A stretch of 64,000 bases of DNA from Gammaproteobacteria bacterium (GTDB lineage: Bacteria; Pseudomonadota; Gammaproteobacteria; Burkholderiales; Burkholderiaceae_B): the NCBI GenBank assembly GCA_018815245.1, contig JAHIXK010000015.1, positions 28,800 through 92,799 on the forward strand, written 5' to 3'. The notes under the pieces were generated by a model. It had not been told where the DNA came from. It did no database searches and saw only the letters and a list, made by a program, of their open reading frames with translations. This document shows positions 9,142 through 18,565 of the stretch, piece after piece. The first letter of the stretch is position 1. Every line of letters starts with the position of its first letter. The position numbers were made by a program, and so were the translations under genes.

Positions 9142-10917
9142 TTAAATATCCTCAAGCTGTTGAACCAGTTTTTTCAAAGGCTTGCTGTCGGGGTAGCGGC
9201 CTGTCAGGTTTTGCCCAAGTTGACGGGCTTCGTCTTGTTTGCCGGACTTGATCAACACTTCCATAAGGTGCAAACCGATTTCCTCATCTTGCCGCAAACC
9301 ATAGGCTTTTTTCAACGTGGTTTCGGCATTGTCCATTTCACCCAGGCGGTAGTGAACCCAGCCCAGCGAATCGAGAATAAAAGGATCATTGGGTGCAAGT
9401 TCAACTGCTTTCTTGATGAGATCCAGTGCTTCATTCAGGCGAATATTGTTTTCGGCCCAAGTGTAGCCCAATGCATTGTAGCCGTGGGGGTTGTCTGGGC
9501 GAACGGTGATCAGGCGCTTGAGGAATTGTTCGACATTTGGCAGGTCGTCTTGCCGTTCGGCCACCATGGCGCGCTCGTATAGCAGATCAGGTTGATCCGG
9601 GTAGTTCAACAAAGCCAGTTCAAGTTCGGTGGCTGCTTCAGCGGGAGCTTTCTGCGATTCAGCCAACTGCGACTTCGCCAGTGCAAGGCGAACAGATTCA
9701 TCCTCATTCTTGGCTTTGAACTGGTTCAGCACTTTTTTGGCAGATGGCGCTTTGCCCTGTTTTTCAAACAGTGCTGATTTTTTGAGTTGAATGTCCAGAT
9801 CGTCCGTGGCATTGGGCGTGCTGTCGAGCCATTTCAGGGCGGCTGTATAGTCTTTTCTCTCCACTGCCATGTCGGACAGGGTGGCGTGGATCAGTACCTC
9901 GTTTTGCCGGTCGGCTGGTGCGGTTTTGTCCAGGTAAATCCGGAAATGTTTCTCGGCTGCTTTGTAATCCTTCAACTGGGTCAACACAAACCCCTGGCTT
10001 GAATACAGTGGAATGTTGTCGGGTTGCAAGGCAATCATTTCGCCGAACCGTTGGCGGGCCTGCTGCCATTGTTGCAGTTGGGTGTGGTTGCGTGCCAGGT
10101 ACAGGCGGGCGCCAAACCAGTCCGGGTTCTGGTTGGCCAGCCCGTCGATCAATTGCATGGCGTTGTTGGGGTTGCCGTCGCGTTTTTCCATGAATTGCGC
10201 CATCAACACGTAAAAACGTTCCTGGGGTAGTTTCCGGACAACATTTTCTATGTGCCCAACAGCCTGGGCGTGCAGTTCAGATGCATTTGCAACCTGTGCA
10301 AGCATGGTTTGCACTTCGACATCTGCGGGGTCGTTGCCAAACAGATCCAGTGCGGTGGCGTAGGCCTTGGGCTTGTCGGGAATGCGCATCAGCATGTCCA
10401 GCGCAGCCTTTTCAACGGTCACAGTGCCCAGGCCTGGATGGCTGGTCTCGGCGTTTTTGATGTCGTTCAGATAAGTTTTCAGCGCGGGCAGGGCTTCATC
10501 TACTTTGTTGGTGCCAAGTTGCAGCAACATGACGGAACGGCTGGCCTGTTTGTCTTCGGGCGACAATTCAGCCCACACTTTTGCGGCGTTCAGGGCCAGT
10601 TCAAGTTGACTTTCAGCCAGGCTGATTTCAACGGCTCGTTTGGCAAGGTCGGGGTTCCTCTGCTGTTTGGCTGCTTCGGTGTAGGCCAGCGTGGCAGAAT
10701 AGGTGTCGCCGCGCTGGCTTGCAATTTCTGCCGTCAGCAATGCAAACAAAGGGTCTTGTTGCACCAGTTGTGCCACGCGTTCTTCGTAGGCTTGCTGTTT
10801 GGAAGAAACCGGCGTTTGCGGCGCGGTTTGTTCGGTTGGGGCTGTTGCACAGCCTGCCAGCATGGCGGCGGCCAGTAAAATCACTGGGCCTGGGGTGGTC
10901 CATTTAAAACAAGTCAT
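9142..10917 (-). CDS. TPR-repeat lipoprotein
   Basis: A 591-aa protein with an N-terminal signal and lipobox (AMLAGC), followed by tetratricopeptide repeats over nearly its whole length. Clear units include NPHGYNALGYTWAENN and DPFILDSLGWVHYRLG near the C terminus. I chose the Met at 10917, which puts the signal at the N terminus; a longer form from 10965 is open. Proteins of this type occur next to lolB in many betaproteobacteria. The role is unproven, probably an outer-membrane assembly scaffold. It is divergent from mutM. Confidence 0.85.
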   Translation of the reverse strand: MTCFKWTTPGPVILLAAAMLAGCATAPTEQTAPQTPVSSKQQAYEERVAQLVQQDPLFALLTAEIASQRGDTYSATLAYTEAAKQQRNPDLAKRAVEISLAESQLELALNAAKVWAELSPEDKQASRSVMLLQLGTNKVDEALPALKTYLNDIKNAETSHPGLGTVTVEKAALDMLMRIPDKPKAYATALDLFGNDPADVEVQTMLAQVANASELHAQAVGHIENVVRKLPQERFYVLMAQFMEKRDGNPNNAMQLIDGLANQNPDWFGARLYLARNHTQLQQWQQARQRFGEMIALQPDNIPLYSSQGFVLTQLKDYKAAEKHFRIYLDKTAPADRQNEVLIHATLSDMAVERKDYTAALKWLDSTPNATDDLDIQLKKSALFEKQGKAPSAKKVLNQFKAKNEDESVRLALAKSQLAESQKAPAEAATELELALLNYPDQPDLLYERAMVAERQDDLPNVEQFLKRLITVRPDNPHGYNALGYTWAENNIRLNEALDLIKKAVELAPNDPFILDSLGWVHYRLGEMDNAETTLKKAYGLRQDEEIGLHLMEVLIKSGKQDEARQLGQNLTGRYPDSKPLKKLVQQLEDI

Positions 10918-10995
10918 ACTGTTGAACCCAAAGAAAACTGGTGAATCCACATTCATTTTTATCACATTAACAGATGCGCGTGCGCGCTTTAGCTT

Positions 10996-11814
10996 ATGCC
11001 TGAATTACCCGAGGTAGAAATCACCAAAAGAGGCGTAGACCTTCATTTCACTGGACAACGCTTGTTGACTTGCACGGTGCGCCAGCCGCGTTTGCGCTGG
11101 CCTGTACCTCCGGATGTGCAAAGTTGTGTAAAGCAGGTGCTGTGTGCGGTGGAACGCCGCTCGAAATACATGTTGATGGATTTTGGCGGGCATGTGCTGG
11201 TGGTGCACCTGGGTATGTCGGGTTCCATGAAAATTGTCAATGCCGGTACGCCTTGGGACAAACACGATCACATTGAGTGGAATTTTGGTGAGAAGCTGCT
11301 TCGGTATAACGACCCGCGCCGGTTTGGCAGTGTCGAATATGTGTTGAAAGAGCCGGGCTGGGAAGGCCGGTTTGTGCGCTTTGCAAAGTTGGGCCCAGAG
11401 CCATTCGATGATGCCTTCACGCCGGAATCTTTTTTCAAGGCCACGCGTGTCAAAAAAGTGTCCATCAAGGCGCTGTTGTTGAGTGGCATGGCGGTGGTGG
11501 GCGTGGGCAATATTTACGCCTGCGAGGCCTTGTTTCGCAGTGCCATTCGGCCGGGCAAAGCGGCTGGCCGTTTAAGCCGTGCCAATGCGGCCGTTTTGCA
11601 CGCAGCCGTGGTGGGGGTGTTGACAGAAGCGATTGAGCGGGGTGGTTCTACCCTGCGCAACTTTCAGGCCATTGATGGCGAGCTGGGGCATTTCCAGCTG
11701 CATTGCGATGTGTATGGCCGGGAAGGCATGCCCTGCAAGCGTTGCGGCGCAACGATCAAGCGCCGTGTGATGAACCAGCGCAGCACGTTTTACTGTGCGC
11801 AATGTCAGCAATGA
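10996..11814 (+). CDS. mutM: Formamidopyrimidine-DNA glycosylase
   Basis: Removes 8-oxoguanine and ring-opened purines from DNA. The catalytic N terminus PELPEVE is intact after Met removal. RRSKYM carries the conserved Lys, NIYACEALFRS is the helix-two-turns-helix region, and the C-terminal zinc finger has two CxxC pairs (CKRC and CAQC). Its 272 aa are typical. Its stop overlaps the beginning of mutY, so the two enzymes of the oxidised-guanine system are translationally linked. Confidence 0.97.
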   Translation: MPELPEVEITKRGVDLHFTGQRLLTCTVRQPRLRWPVPPDVQSCVKQVLCAVERRSKYMLMDFGGHVLVVHLGMSGSMKIVNAGTPWDKHDHIEWNFGEKLLRYNDPRRFGSVEYVLKEPGWEGRFVRFAKLGPEPFDDAFTPESFFKATRVKKVSIKALLLSGMAVVGVGNIYACEALFRSAIRPGKAAGRLSRANAAVLHAAVVGVLTEAIERGGSTLRNFQAIDGELGHFQLHCDVYGREGMPCKRCGATIKRRVMNQRSTFYCAQCQQ

Positions 11815-12962
11815 GGCCAGCATTGAAGGGTGAACAATTTGCCAGTGCCCTGGTGTTGTGGCAAAAGCAGCACGGCCGCCAGCACCTGCCTTGGCAGCAC
11901 ACGGGTGATGCCTACAAGGTGTGGTTAAGCGAAGTCATGCTGCAACAAACACAGGTCGCCACGGTGCTGGCTTATTACGCTAAATTTTTACAGGCGTACC
12001 CCGCAGTGGCCGATTTGGCAGCGGCACCGGAACAAGATGTAATGCAGTTGTGGGCGGGTTTGGGTTACTACACCCGTGCCCGCAATTTGCATGCGTGTGC
12101 GAAGCAGGTGGTGGGCCGGTTTGGCGGGAATTTCCCGCGTACGGTGGCTGAACTTGAAAGTTTGCCCGGCATTGGGCAGTCCACAGCGGGTGCAATTGCA
12201 TCGCTGGCTTACGGCGTGCAGGCTCCCATTCTGGACGGCAATGTGAAGCGTGTGTTTTGCCGCTACTACGGCGTTGAGGGCTATGCGGAGCAAACACCTA
12301 TCAAGAAAAAATTGTGGGCAATTGCGGCTGAGAATGTACCTGTTGCCGAGCCGGGTGTTTACAACCAGGCGTTGATGGATCTTGGCGCCACGTGTTGTTT
12401 GCCACGCAACCCGGCATGTGCAGCATGCCCCTTGATGGACAGCTGCGAGGCGTTGCGCAAAGGCATGGTAGGCCAGCTGCCCACACCCAAGCCCAAAAAG
12501 CCCCGCCCTGAATTGTATTTCATCAGCCTGATTGTTCAGGATGAACATGGCCGTGTGCTGCTGGAGTTGCAAACAGGCAAGGGAATTTGGCAAAGCCTGT
12601 GGACCCCGCCTTGTGCGGCCTGCAGCGTGCACCCAGCCAAGGCTGAATTGTTTTCACTGGTCGATCAATGGATTGAGCAGTATGGTTTGGGCGGTTCTGA
12701 TTCCGATTCCCAACCAGTCAAACCGGCCTTGCTTGGGCAGATTGAAACCTTGAACGATCAGCCCTGGCTGGTGCATGAGCTGACCCACCGCAAAATGCAT
12801 TTCAAGGTGTTGGTGTTGAAGTTGCCGGGTGCGCGTGTCGGGTTTTATGGCGCCGATGAAAAGCCTGTGCCCAAAATTGTGCACAAACTAATGGGGCGGC
12901 TTGATCTGCTGGGGCAGTCAACCCAGGGTGCGGTGGCGAAGCAGAACGCTCTCGATTTCTGA
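11802..12962 (+). CDS. mutY: Adenine DNA glycosylase
   Basis: Removes adenine mispaired with 8-oxoguanine. It has MLQQTQV, the helix-hairpin-helix LPGIGQSTAGAI followed by the catalytic Asp in ILDGNVKR, an iron-sulfur cluster motif (C-x6-C-x2-C-x5-C in CCLPRNPACAACPLMDSC), and a C-terminal NUDIX-like domain that recognises 8-oxoG. The start is either the ATG at 11802 or the one at 11811, both inside the mutM 3' end. The last 45 bases overlap the convergent rapZ gene. Confidence 0.95.
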   Translation: MSAMRPALKGEQFASALVLWQKQHGRQHLPWQHTGDAYKVWLSEVMLQQTQVATVLAYYAKFLQAYPAVADLAAAPEQDVMQLWAGLGYYTRARNLHACAKQVVGRFGGNFPRTVAELESLPGIGQSTAGAIASLAYGVQAPILDGNVKRVFCRYYGVEGYAEQTPIKKKLWAIAAENVPVAEPGVYNQALMDLGATCCLPRNPACAACPLMDSCEALRKGMVGQLPTPKPKKPRPELYFISLIVQDEHGRVLLELQTGKGIWQSLWTPPCAACSVHPAKAELFSLVDQWIEQYGLGGSDSDSQPVKPALLGQIETLNDQPWLVHELTHRKMHFKVLVLKLPGARVGFYGADEKPVPKIVHKLMGRLDLLGQSTQGAVAKQNALDF

Positions 12963-13778
12963 AAGCGGTGTTTGTGTGAAACGTTGTGCCAGTGTTTCAG
13001 CCACATACACGGAACGGTGTTGCCCGCCTGTACAGCCAATGGCCACGGTCACGTAGCTGCGTTGCTCGTTGAGATAAGACGGCAGCCATTTGCGCAGGTA
13101 ATGTTCAATGTCGTTGATCAGCGCCCCACTGCGTTCGTCGGCTTGAATGTAGCGCTGTACTTCAATGTCTTTGCCGGTCAGCGGACGCAAATTCCTGTCG
13201 TAGTACGGGTTGGAAAGGCAGCGTACATCGAACACCAGGTCAGCATCACTGGGCAGGCCTTTCTTGAAGCCAAATGTTTCAAACACCAGCGTAAGCCTGG
13301 CTGATTCTTCTTCTACTGTTTCCAGTACCCAGCGGCGCAGCACGTTGGGTAACAGGGCTGAGGTGTCAATGCAGCTTGCAATGGCGCGAAGGGGTTCCAG
13401 TGCATCGCGTTCGGCGTCCACACATTCCTGCACGGTGGCTTGTTCGCCCAGGCGGGCGCTCATGGGGTGGCGCCTGCGGCTTTCAGAATACCGGGTGATC
13501 AGTGTTTCATTGTCAGCATCCAGAAACAGGATGCGAACGTCGGTTCCTTTGGTTTTCAGGTCTTGAATGATTTGTGGCACATCAATGATGTCGCGGCCAG
13601 TGCGTGCGTCTGCGGCAATGGCAACTTGCGTAATGCCCTCGGTGGACAGCCGGTTGATGACCTGTGGAATGAATGAGGGCGGCAGGTTGTCGACGCAATA
13701 GAAATGTGAGTCTTCCAGCGCGCGAATGGCAACTGATTTGCCGGATCCGGACAGGCCGGTGACCAATATCACTTTCAT
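12918..13778 (-). CDS. rapZ: RNase adapter / nucleotide-binding protein RapZ
   Basis: A 286-aa P-loop protein. In E. coli it guides RNase E to the small RNA GlmZ and so controls glucosamine-6-phosphate synthase. Walker A GLSGSGKS is near residue 8, DNLPPS follows, and the C-terminal RNA-binding domain has GCTGGQHRSVYVAE. The ATG is one base after the hprK stop; the upstream in-frame extension is antiparallel coding noise. It is part of the ptsN-hprK-rapZ group. Confidence 0.95.
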   Translation of the reverse strand: MKVILVTGLSGSGKSVAIRALEDSHFYCVDNLPPSFIPQVINRLSTEGITQVAIAADARTGRDIIDVPQIIQDLKTKGTDVRILFLDADNETLITRYSESRRRHPMSARLGEQATVQECVDAERDALEPLRAIASCIDTSALLPNVLRRWVLETVEEESARLTLVFETFGFKKGLPSDADLVFDVRCLSNPYYDRNLRPLTGKDIEVQRYIQADERSGALINDIEHYLRKWLPSYLNEQRSYVTVAIGCTGGQHRSVYVAETLAQRFTQTPLSEIESVLLRHRTLG

Positions 13779-13779
13779 G

Positions 13780-14763
13780 TTAATCATGACCCATGTCGGT
13801 TTCCGTGTCGGGGTCGGCCTGCAGGTAGTCAATGCCCCCCAGTTCACTGAGCATTGCTTTTTGCTGGCGAACCATGAATTCATCCAGTGTGTTAATGCCT
13901 CGCATTTGCAAAATGGTGTTGCGCACGGCAGCTTCCAGCAGCACCGCCAGGTTTCGGCCTGCGGCAACCGGCAATATCGCCTTGCGAATGGGCAAACCCA
14001 GTATTTCCTGAAACTGTTGCTCGGTTGCCAAGCGCTCCTGGTGCAGTTCAAGTGAGGCTTTGCGCACCAGGTGCACAATCAGCTTCAGCCGCATTTTGCG
14101 GCGCACTGCGGTTTCACCAAAAATTGCTTTGATGTCGAGCAGGCCCACGCCGCGCACTTCCATCAGGTTGCGGATCAGTTCCGGGCAACGCCCTTCAATC
14201 AGGTTGGGTGCCACTCGCGAGAATTCCACTACATCGTCTGCCACCAAGCCGTGCCCACGTGAAATCAATTCCAAGCCTAGCTCACTTTTGCCCAGGCCCG
14301 ATTCCCCACAAATAAGTACGCCCATTCCCAACACGTCCATGAACACGCCGTGCATCATGGTGGTGGGGGCCAGCCATTTGTTGATGTAAACGCGCAGAAA
14401 GTCGATGATTTCCGCAGCTGACAGGGGCGTGGCCAACAAGGGGATATTCGCTGCGTTGCAGGCATCCTTGAGCAGCACATGGGGCAGAAAAGACTCTGCC
14501 ACGATGATGGCGGGGGGGTCGCCTTCAATCAGTTTTTCGATTTGGTGTTTTTTGCGATTGTCGTCTATACGCGAGAAGTATTCAATTTCCTGCCGACCAA
14601 ACACCTGAATGCGTCCAGGGTGAATGGTGTTCAGGTGCCCCACAAGGTCAGATGAAGCAAAGCACTGAAGGTCAAGGTGGCGATCGCCGCCATTCAGACC
14701 CGCCAGCCAATCCAGCTTGAGTTTGTTGCGGTTGGCTTCAATCAGTTCTTTCAGTTGCTTCAC
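13780..14763 (-). CDS. hprK: HPr kinase/phosphorylase
   Basis: Phosphorylates and dephosphorylates HPr on serine. The 327-aa protein has an N-terminal domain, Walker A GESGLGKSELGLELI and the family signature EVRGVGLLDIKAIFG. It lies four bases after ptsN and one base before rapZ. In proteobacteria this kinase belongs to a regulatory PTS rather than sugar uptake; its HPr partner is not in the window. Confidence 0.95.
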   Translation of the reverse strand: MKQLKELIEANRNKLKLDWLAGLNGGDRHLDLQCFASSDLVGHLNTIHPGRIQVFGRQEIEYFSRIDDNRKKHQIEKLIEGDPPAIIVAESFLPHVLLKDACNAANIPLLATPLSAAEIIDFLRVYINKWLAPTTMMHGVFMDVLGMGVLICGESGLGKSELGLELISRGHGLVADDVVEFSRVAPNLIEGRCPELIRNLMEVRGVGLLDIKAIFGETAVRRKMRLKLIVHLVRKASLELHQERLATEQQFQEILGLPIRKAILPVAAGRNLAVLLEAAVRNTILQMRGINTLDEFMVRQQKAMLSELGGIDYLQADPDTETDMGHD

Positions 14764-14767
14764 AGGC

Positions 14768-15238
14768 TTAACTCGCGGGTTGGTAGGGCTCCCAGTTGGC
14801 GATGAGCTGATGCGTGGCGCCCGGATCGACTTCCGTCAATAGTTTCTCGCGGAAATCTTTGTCAGACAACATTTGAGCCAGTTCGGACAGTATATCCAGA
14901 TGATGCTGGTTTGCGCTTTCAGGGACTAGCAAAAACATGAGCAGCTTGACAGGTTGACCGTCGGGAGCGTCAAAAGGGATGGGATCTTGAACGCGAACCA
15001 GTGACGCAACAGGTTCCCGCAGGCCTTTGATGCGGCCATGCGGAACGGCCACTTGTTGGCCCAGGCCGGTGGATCCAAGGCGTTCGCGCGCAAAAAGGCT
15101 GTCAAACACTTTGGATCTTGCGATACCTTGGTTGTTTTCAAAGACCAGTCCAGCTTGCTCGAATACCCGCTTTTTGCTGGTGACCTGTGTGTCCAACAAT
15201 ATGTTGGATGGAGGGAGTAGATTTGCGATCAAGTTCAT
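14768..15238 (-). CDS. ptsN: Nitrogen-regulatory PTS protein IIA(Ntr)
   Basis: A 156-aa EIIA domain of the fructose/mannitol family. The phosphorylated histidine is in QVAVPHGRI (His about residue 67). It acts as a phosphorylation-state signal to regulators such as potassium transporters and sigma-54 functions, not in sugar transport. It is downstream of rpoN and hpf, as usual, but separated from hpf by a terminator. Confidence 0.94.
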   Translation of the reverse strand: MNLIANLLPPSNILLDTQVTSKKRVFEQAGLVFENNQGIARSKVFDSLFARERLGSTGLGQQVAVPHGRIKGLREPVASLVRVQDPIPFDAPDGQPVKLLMFLLVPESANQHHLDILSELAQMLSDKDFREKLLTEVDPGATHQLIANWEPYQPAS

Positions 15239-15296
15239 CGCTGTTGATTCCTGAGACCCGCTTCTAATCGTGGGGCCGATTATACGCCATAAAAAC

Positions 15297-15326
15297 AGAA
15301 AAGGCGGATGTATATCCGCCTTTTGA
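15297..15326 (-). terminator. Rho-independent terminator after hpf
   Basis: AAAAGGCGGAT pairs with ATCCGCCTTTT around a short loop. On the minus strand it is followed by CTGTTTTT. It ends the rpoN-hpf transcript or attenuates read-through into ptsN; the stem is symmetrical enough to work weakly on both strands. Confidence 0.8.
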
Positions 15327-15348
15327 AATTACCTGCAATTACAGAGGT

Positions 15349-15678
15349 TTATTCAGCTTCTTCGACCACTTGGTGTTTCATGGGGGTGTGGTTGTGGTTG
15401 GTAAGTTTGTCTTTGTGACGCAAGACCTGCCGATCCAGCTTGTCGGCCAGTGCGTCAATGGCAGCGTACAGATTTTCGTGACTTGATTCTGCATGAATGT
15501 CTTTTCCACGAACGTGAAGCGTGACATCTGCCCTTTGAACCAGCTTGACCACCGAGATGGTCACCGACGCATCAATGACATGGTCAAAATGCCTTTTCAC
15601 CCGATCCAGTTTTTCAATCACATAATTTCGAATTGCTGGGGTAACTTCCAGATGATGACCATTGATGTTCAAGTTCAT
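15349..15678 (-). CDS. hpf: Ribosome hibernation promoting factor (short form)
   Basis: A 109-aa protein (YhbH/RaiA family) that binds the 30S subunit and helps dimerise or silence ribosomes in stationary phase. It starts MNLNINGHHLEVTPAIRNYV and has a basic helix LDRVKRHFDHV. The length marks the short type, lacking the C-terminal dimerisation domain of long HPF. It has the usual place just after rpoN. Confidence 0.95.
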   Translation of the reverse strand: MNLNINGHHLEVTPAIRNYVIEKLDRVKRHFDHVIDASVTISVVKLVQRADVTLHVRGKDIHAESSHENLYAAIDALADKLDRQVLRHKDKLTNHNHTPMKHQVVEEAE

Positions 15679-15718
15679 AAGGTATCTCCTTTCGTTGCTG
15701 CGGGGGAGGCTTTAACAG

Positions 15719-17239
15719 TTAAAGCGACTTTCGCATGTTCACCGGGGGGATTTTCAGTGATTCCCGGTATTTAGCGACCGTGCGTCTTGCGACCACGATG
15801 CCCTGTTGACCGAGTAGGTCGGCGATTTGGCTGTCAGATATCGGCTGCTTGGCGTCCTCCGCAGAAATCAGTTGCTTGATGAGTGCACGGATGGCCGTGC
15901 TGGAAGCCTGACCACCTGAATCAGTGGAAACATGGCTTCCGAAGAAATACTTTAGCTCAACCAACCCATAGGGCGTCAACATATATTTTTGCGTGGTGAC
16001 CCTTGACACGGTCGATTCATGCAGTCCCAGCAAATCCGCAATTTCTCGCAGAACCAAGGGCTGCATTGCGATTTCGCCATGGTTGAAGTAACCAATCTGC
16101 CTTTCAACAATCGCTTGGCTAACCCGTAAAATAGTGTCAAATCGCTGTTGAACGTTTTTTAGCAACCATCGGGCCTCTTGCAGTTGGGCGCTTAGTTGCG
16201 CACTTTGCCCGCGGTGTGAGCGCAAAATTGAGGCATACATTTCATTGATGCGAATTTTTGGCATTACATCGGGGTTCAGTTGCACATGCCATTGGGCACT
16301 TATTTTTTTGACAATGACATCCGGTACTACATGGTCGTCATCAATTCGTCGAAAGCGTGCGCCGGGGAAGGGTTCCAGTGAGCGGATGATCTGGTGGCAC
16401 AATTTCAGCGCATCTTCATCAATGTTCAGCGCTTTTTTCAGTTTTGTGTAGTCGCGCTGTGCCAGCAAACCAAGGTGATCACGAATGATGATTTGGCAGG
16501 GCGTGTACAGGCTGATTTGCTGAACAATGTCGCGGCGTTGGGCCAGTTGAAGCAACAGACATTCCGAGGCGTTGCGCGCACCCACGCCGGGCGGGTCGAA
16601 ACTTTGAAGCAGGCGAAGTGCTGCGCTCAGTTCTTCAAACTCGAGGTCAGGTTCGTCTTGCAGTGTTTCCCACAAGTCTTCCAGCTCAATGGTCAGGTAG
16701 CCGTCGTCGCTTAAATAATCAATCAGCCACAGCACCAGGTTTTTGTCGCGCTCGCTGGCCTGTGTCATGCGCAATTGGTCGATCAGGTGCTGGTGCAGGC
16801 TGCTGTCGGGGGCGGCCAGTTGCAGGCCCGGCTTTTCCTCGTCGCCGTCGGCGTTGGCGCCGCTGTTGTCGCGCCAATCGCCTTCCCAGTTGTCTTGAAT
16901 GGAATCGATTGTTTCGCGCTGAACAATTTCCTCGCCCTGGTTGTCCTGCTCCGCTTGCTGGTCGCTGACGGGTTCCGGGGTTTTGCGTGGGTCGGGTTCT
17001 GCCTGGAAGCTGTCGCCCTGGGGTTCGTGCATTTCCCCGTTGCTGCTGTCCAGGCTCAGGGTGCGCTCGCCTTCTACGGCCTCTTCGTCTGCCAGTTCCA
17101 GCAAGGGGTTCTCGGCCAGGGCCTGTTGGATTTCCTGTTGCAATTCAAGCGTGGACAACTGCAGAAGCCGGATGGATTGTTGCAGCTGTGGCGTAAGCGT
17201 GAGGTTTTGCGAGACTTTAAGCTGAAGGGATTGTTTCAT
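15719..17239 (-). CDS. rpoN: RNA polymerase sigma-54 factor
   Basis: Sigma factor for -24/-12 promoters that need AAA+ activators. The 506-aa protein begins MKQSLQLKVSQNLTLTPQLQQSI (glutamine-rich region I), has an acidic region II (about 50-130) and ends with the RpoN box ARRTVAKYRE close to the C terminus. The start at 17239 was chosen from this conserved beginning. It sits between lptB and hpf, the standard proteobacterial arrangement. Confidence 0.97.
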   Translation of the reverse strand: MKQSLQLKVSQNLTLTPQLQQSIRLLQLSTLELQQEIQQALAENPLLELADEEAVEGERTLSLDSSNGEMHEPQGDSFQAEPDPRKTPEPVSDQQAEQDNQGEEIVQRETIDSIQDNWEGDWRDNSGANADGDEEKPGLQLAAPDSSLHQHLIDQLRMTQASERDKNLVLWLIDYLSDDGYLTIELEDLWETLQDEPDLEFEELSAALRLLQSFDPPGVGARNASECLLLQLAQRRDIVQQISLYTPCQIIIRDHLGLLAQRDYTKLKKALNIDEDALKLCHQIIRSLEPFPGARFRRIDDDHVVPDVIVKKISAQWHVQLNPDVMPKIRINEMYASILRSHRGQSAQLSAQLQEARWLLKNVQQRFDTILRVSQAIVERQIGYFNHGEIAMQPLVLREIADLLGLHESTVSRVTTQKYMLTPYGLVELKYFFGSHVSTDSGGQASSTAIRALIKQLISAEDAKQPISDSQIADLLGQQGIVVARRTVAKYRESLKIPPVNMRKSL

Positions 17240-17252
17240 GGCGTTTTCAGCG

Positions 17253-18011
17253 TTACATCCGGAAGTGTTCGCCGAGATACACGCGGCGCACATCGTCGTT
17301 TTTCACAATTTGCTCGGGGCTGCCGGATGCCAGCACATGGCCCGCGCTGATGATGTAGGCGCGGTCGCAGATGCCCAGCGTTTCACGCACGTTGTGGTCT
17401 GTGATCAAGACGCCGATGCCTTTTGATTTCAAGAAGGCCACAATGCGCTGAATTTCCAGTACAGCGATTGGGTCTACGCCGGCGAAAGGTTCATCCAGCA
17501 AAATGAAACGCGGTTGACTGCCCAGGGCGCGTGCAATTTCAAGGCGACGGCGTTCTCCACCGGAAAGCGATGCAGCCAGCGAGGTACGAATGTGGGTAAT
17601 TTGCAGGTCATTGAGCAAGTCTTCAACCGCTTGGTCGATCGATTTGTCTTTGGGCGGGTTGATCTCGAGCACAGCGCGTATGTTGTCTTCCACGGTCAAC
17701 TTCCGGAAAACCGATGCTTCCTGAGGCAGGTAGGACAGGCCCGCGCGTGCGCGCTCGTGGATGGGTTGCAGGGTGATGTCGCGGCCTTCCAGGCAAATAT
17801 TGCCTTCGTCGGCGCTGACCAACCCAACGATCATGTAAAAGCAGGTTGTTTTACCTGCACCGTTGGGGCCTAGCAGCCCAACCACTTCACCGGTGTCCAC
17901 ATGCAGTGAAACATCTTCAATGACGCGTTTGCTGCGGTAGGCCTTGCGCAGGCTGAGTGCTTGCAGGCGACCTTGCCCCGTTAGCGTTTGGGCGGGTGGC
18001 GTGTTGTTCAA
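17253..18011 (-). CDS. lptB: LPS export ABC transporter ATPase LptB
   Basis: Powers extraction of lipopolysaccharide from the inner membrane with LptFG. The 252-aa protein has Walker [11 protein letters not shown], signature [15 protein letters not shown], Walker B FILLDEP and the switch His in [10 protein letters not shown]. The start overlaps the lptA stop by four bases (ATGA). lptF and lptG are not in the window, as usual. Confidence 0.97.
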   Translation of the reverse strand: MNNTPPAQTLTGQGRLQALSLRKAYRSKRVIEDVSLHVDTGEVVGLLGPNGAGKTTCFYMIVGLVSADEGNICLEGRDITLQPIHERARAGLSYLPQEASVFRKLTVEDNIRAVLEINPPKDKSIDQAVEDLLNDLQITHIRTSLAASLSGGERRRLEIARALGSQPRFILLDEPFAGVDPIAVLEIQRIVAFLKSKGIGVLITDHNVRETLGICDRAYIISAGHVLASGSPEQIVKNDDVRRVYLGEHFRM

Positions 18012-18565
18012 TTTGCAGGTTCCATGGCTTGTTGGTTTTTAGGCTTGATCACTGCCTGTACCCGCGAACTTCCCTTGCTGTTGGGCGTGCCCACGACGCT
18101 GAGGAACTCGGTGTTCTGTTCATAGGTTATCTTGTTGCCCGAAATGGATTCGGTCACTTGCCCGTTGGTGCTTTTTTGGATACTGGCCGCACCTGTCAGT
18201 GTCACGATGGATTTGTCGCCGTCAAATTCAATGGTGTTGCCAGTGCCGTTGATTAACAGAATTTCGTTGGGTACTTGGGAATCGCGTTGTTGTTTGAACC
18301 GGGCAGGTTTGCCTTCCACTTTGGCGTTCTGTGTGCCATCGCTGCTTTCCGTCAGTGTCAGTTTGTCGCCGCGGATCACAAGGCTTCCTCGGGTCAGTAA
18401 CACATTGCCGGTGAACACGTTCACGTTGGACCTTTCGTTGTAGGTCATTTGATTGGCGTCAATGGTCGTGGGCTGTCGCTTGTCTGATTCCAGTGCCTGA
18501 GCGGGGACCCCCATGGCCAATATGTGCGCGGCCAGCATTGCTGGAATCCATGATGTGCGTTTCAT
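18008..18565 (-). CDS. lptA: LPS periplasmic bridge protein LptA
   Basis: A 185-aa periplasmic beta-jellyroll protein that links LptC to LptD. It has a cleavable signal peptide ending near VPAQALES, then the OstA-like pattern [21 protein letters not shown] and GDKLTL. It overlaps lptC upstream and lptB downstream by four bases each, so the three are translationally coupled. Confidence 0.93.
   Translation of the reverse strand: MKRTSWIPAMLAAHILAMGVPAQALESDKRQPTTIDANQMTYNERSNVNVFTGNVLLTRGSLVIRGDKLTLTESSDGTQNAKVEGKPARFKQQRDSQVPNEILLINGTGNTIEFDGDKSIVTLTGAASIQKSTNGQVTESISGNKITYEQNTEFLSVVGTPNSKGSSRVQAVIKPKNQQAMEPAN

Noticed and set aside
11703..11801. N-terminal extension of mutY
   Set aside because: Runs through the mutM zinc-finger codons in another frame; the MutY family begins near residue ALKGEQFASAL.
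13779..14078. N-terminal extension of rapZ upstream of 13778
   Set aside because: This part is out-of-frame hprK sequence; RapZ begins at MKVILVTG just after the hprK stop.
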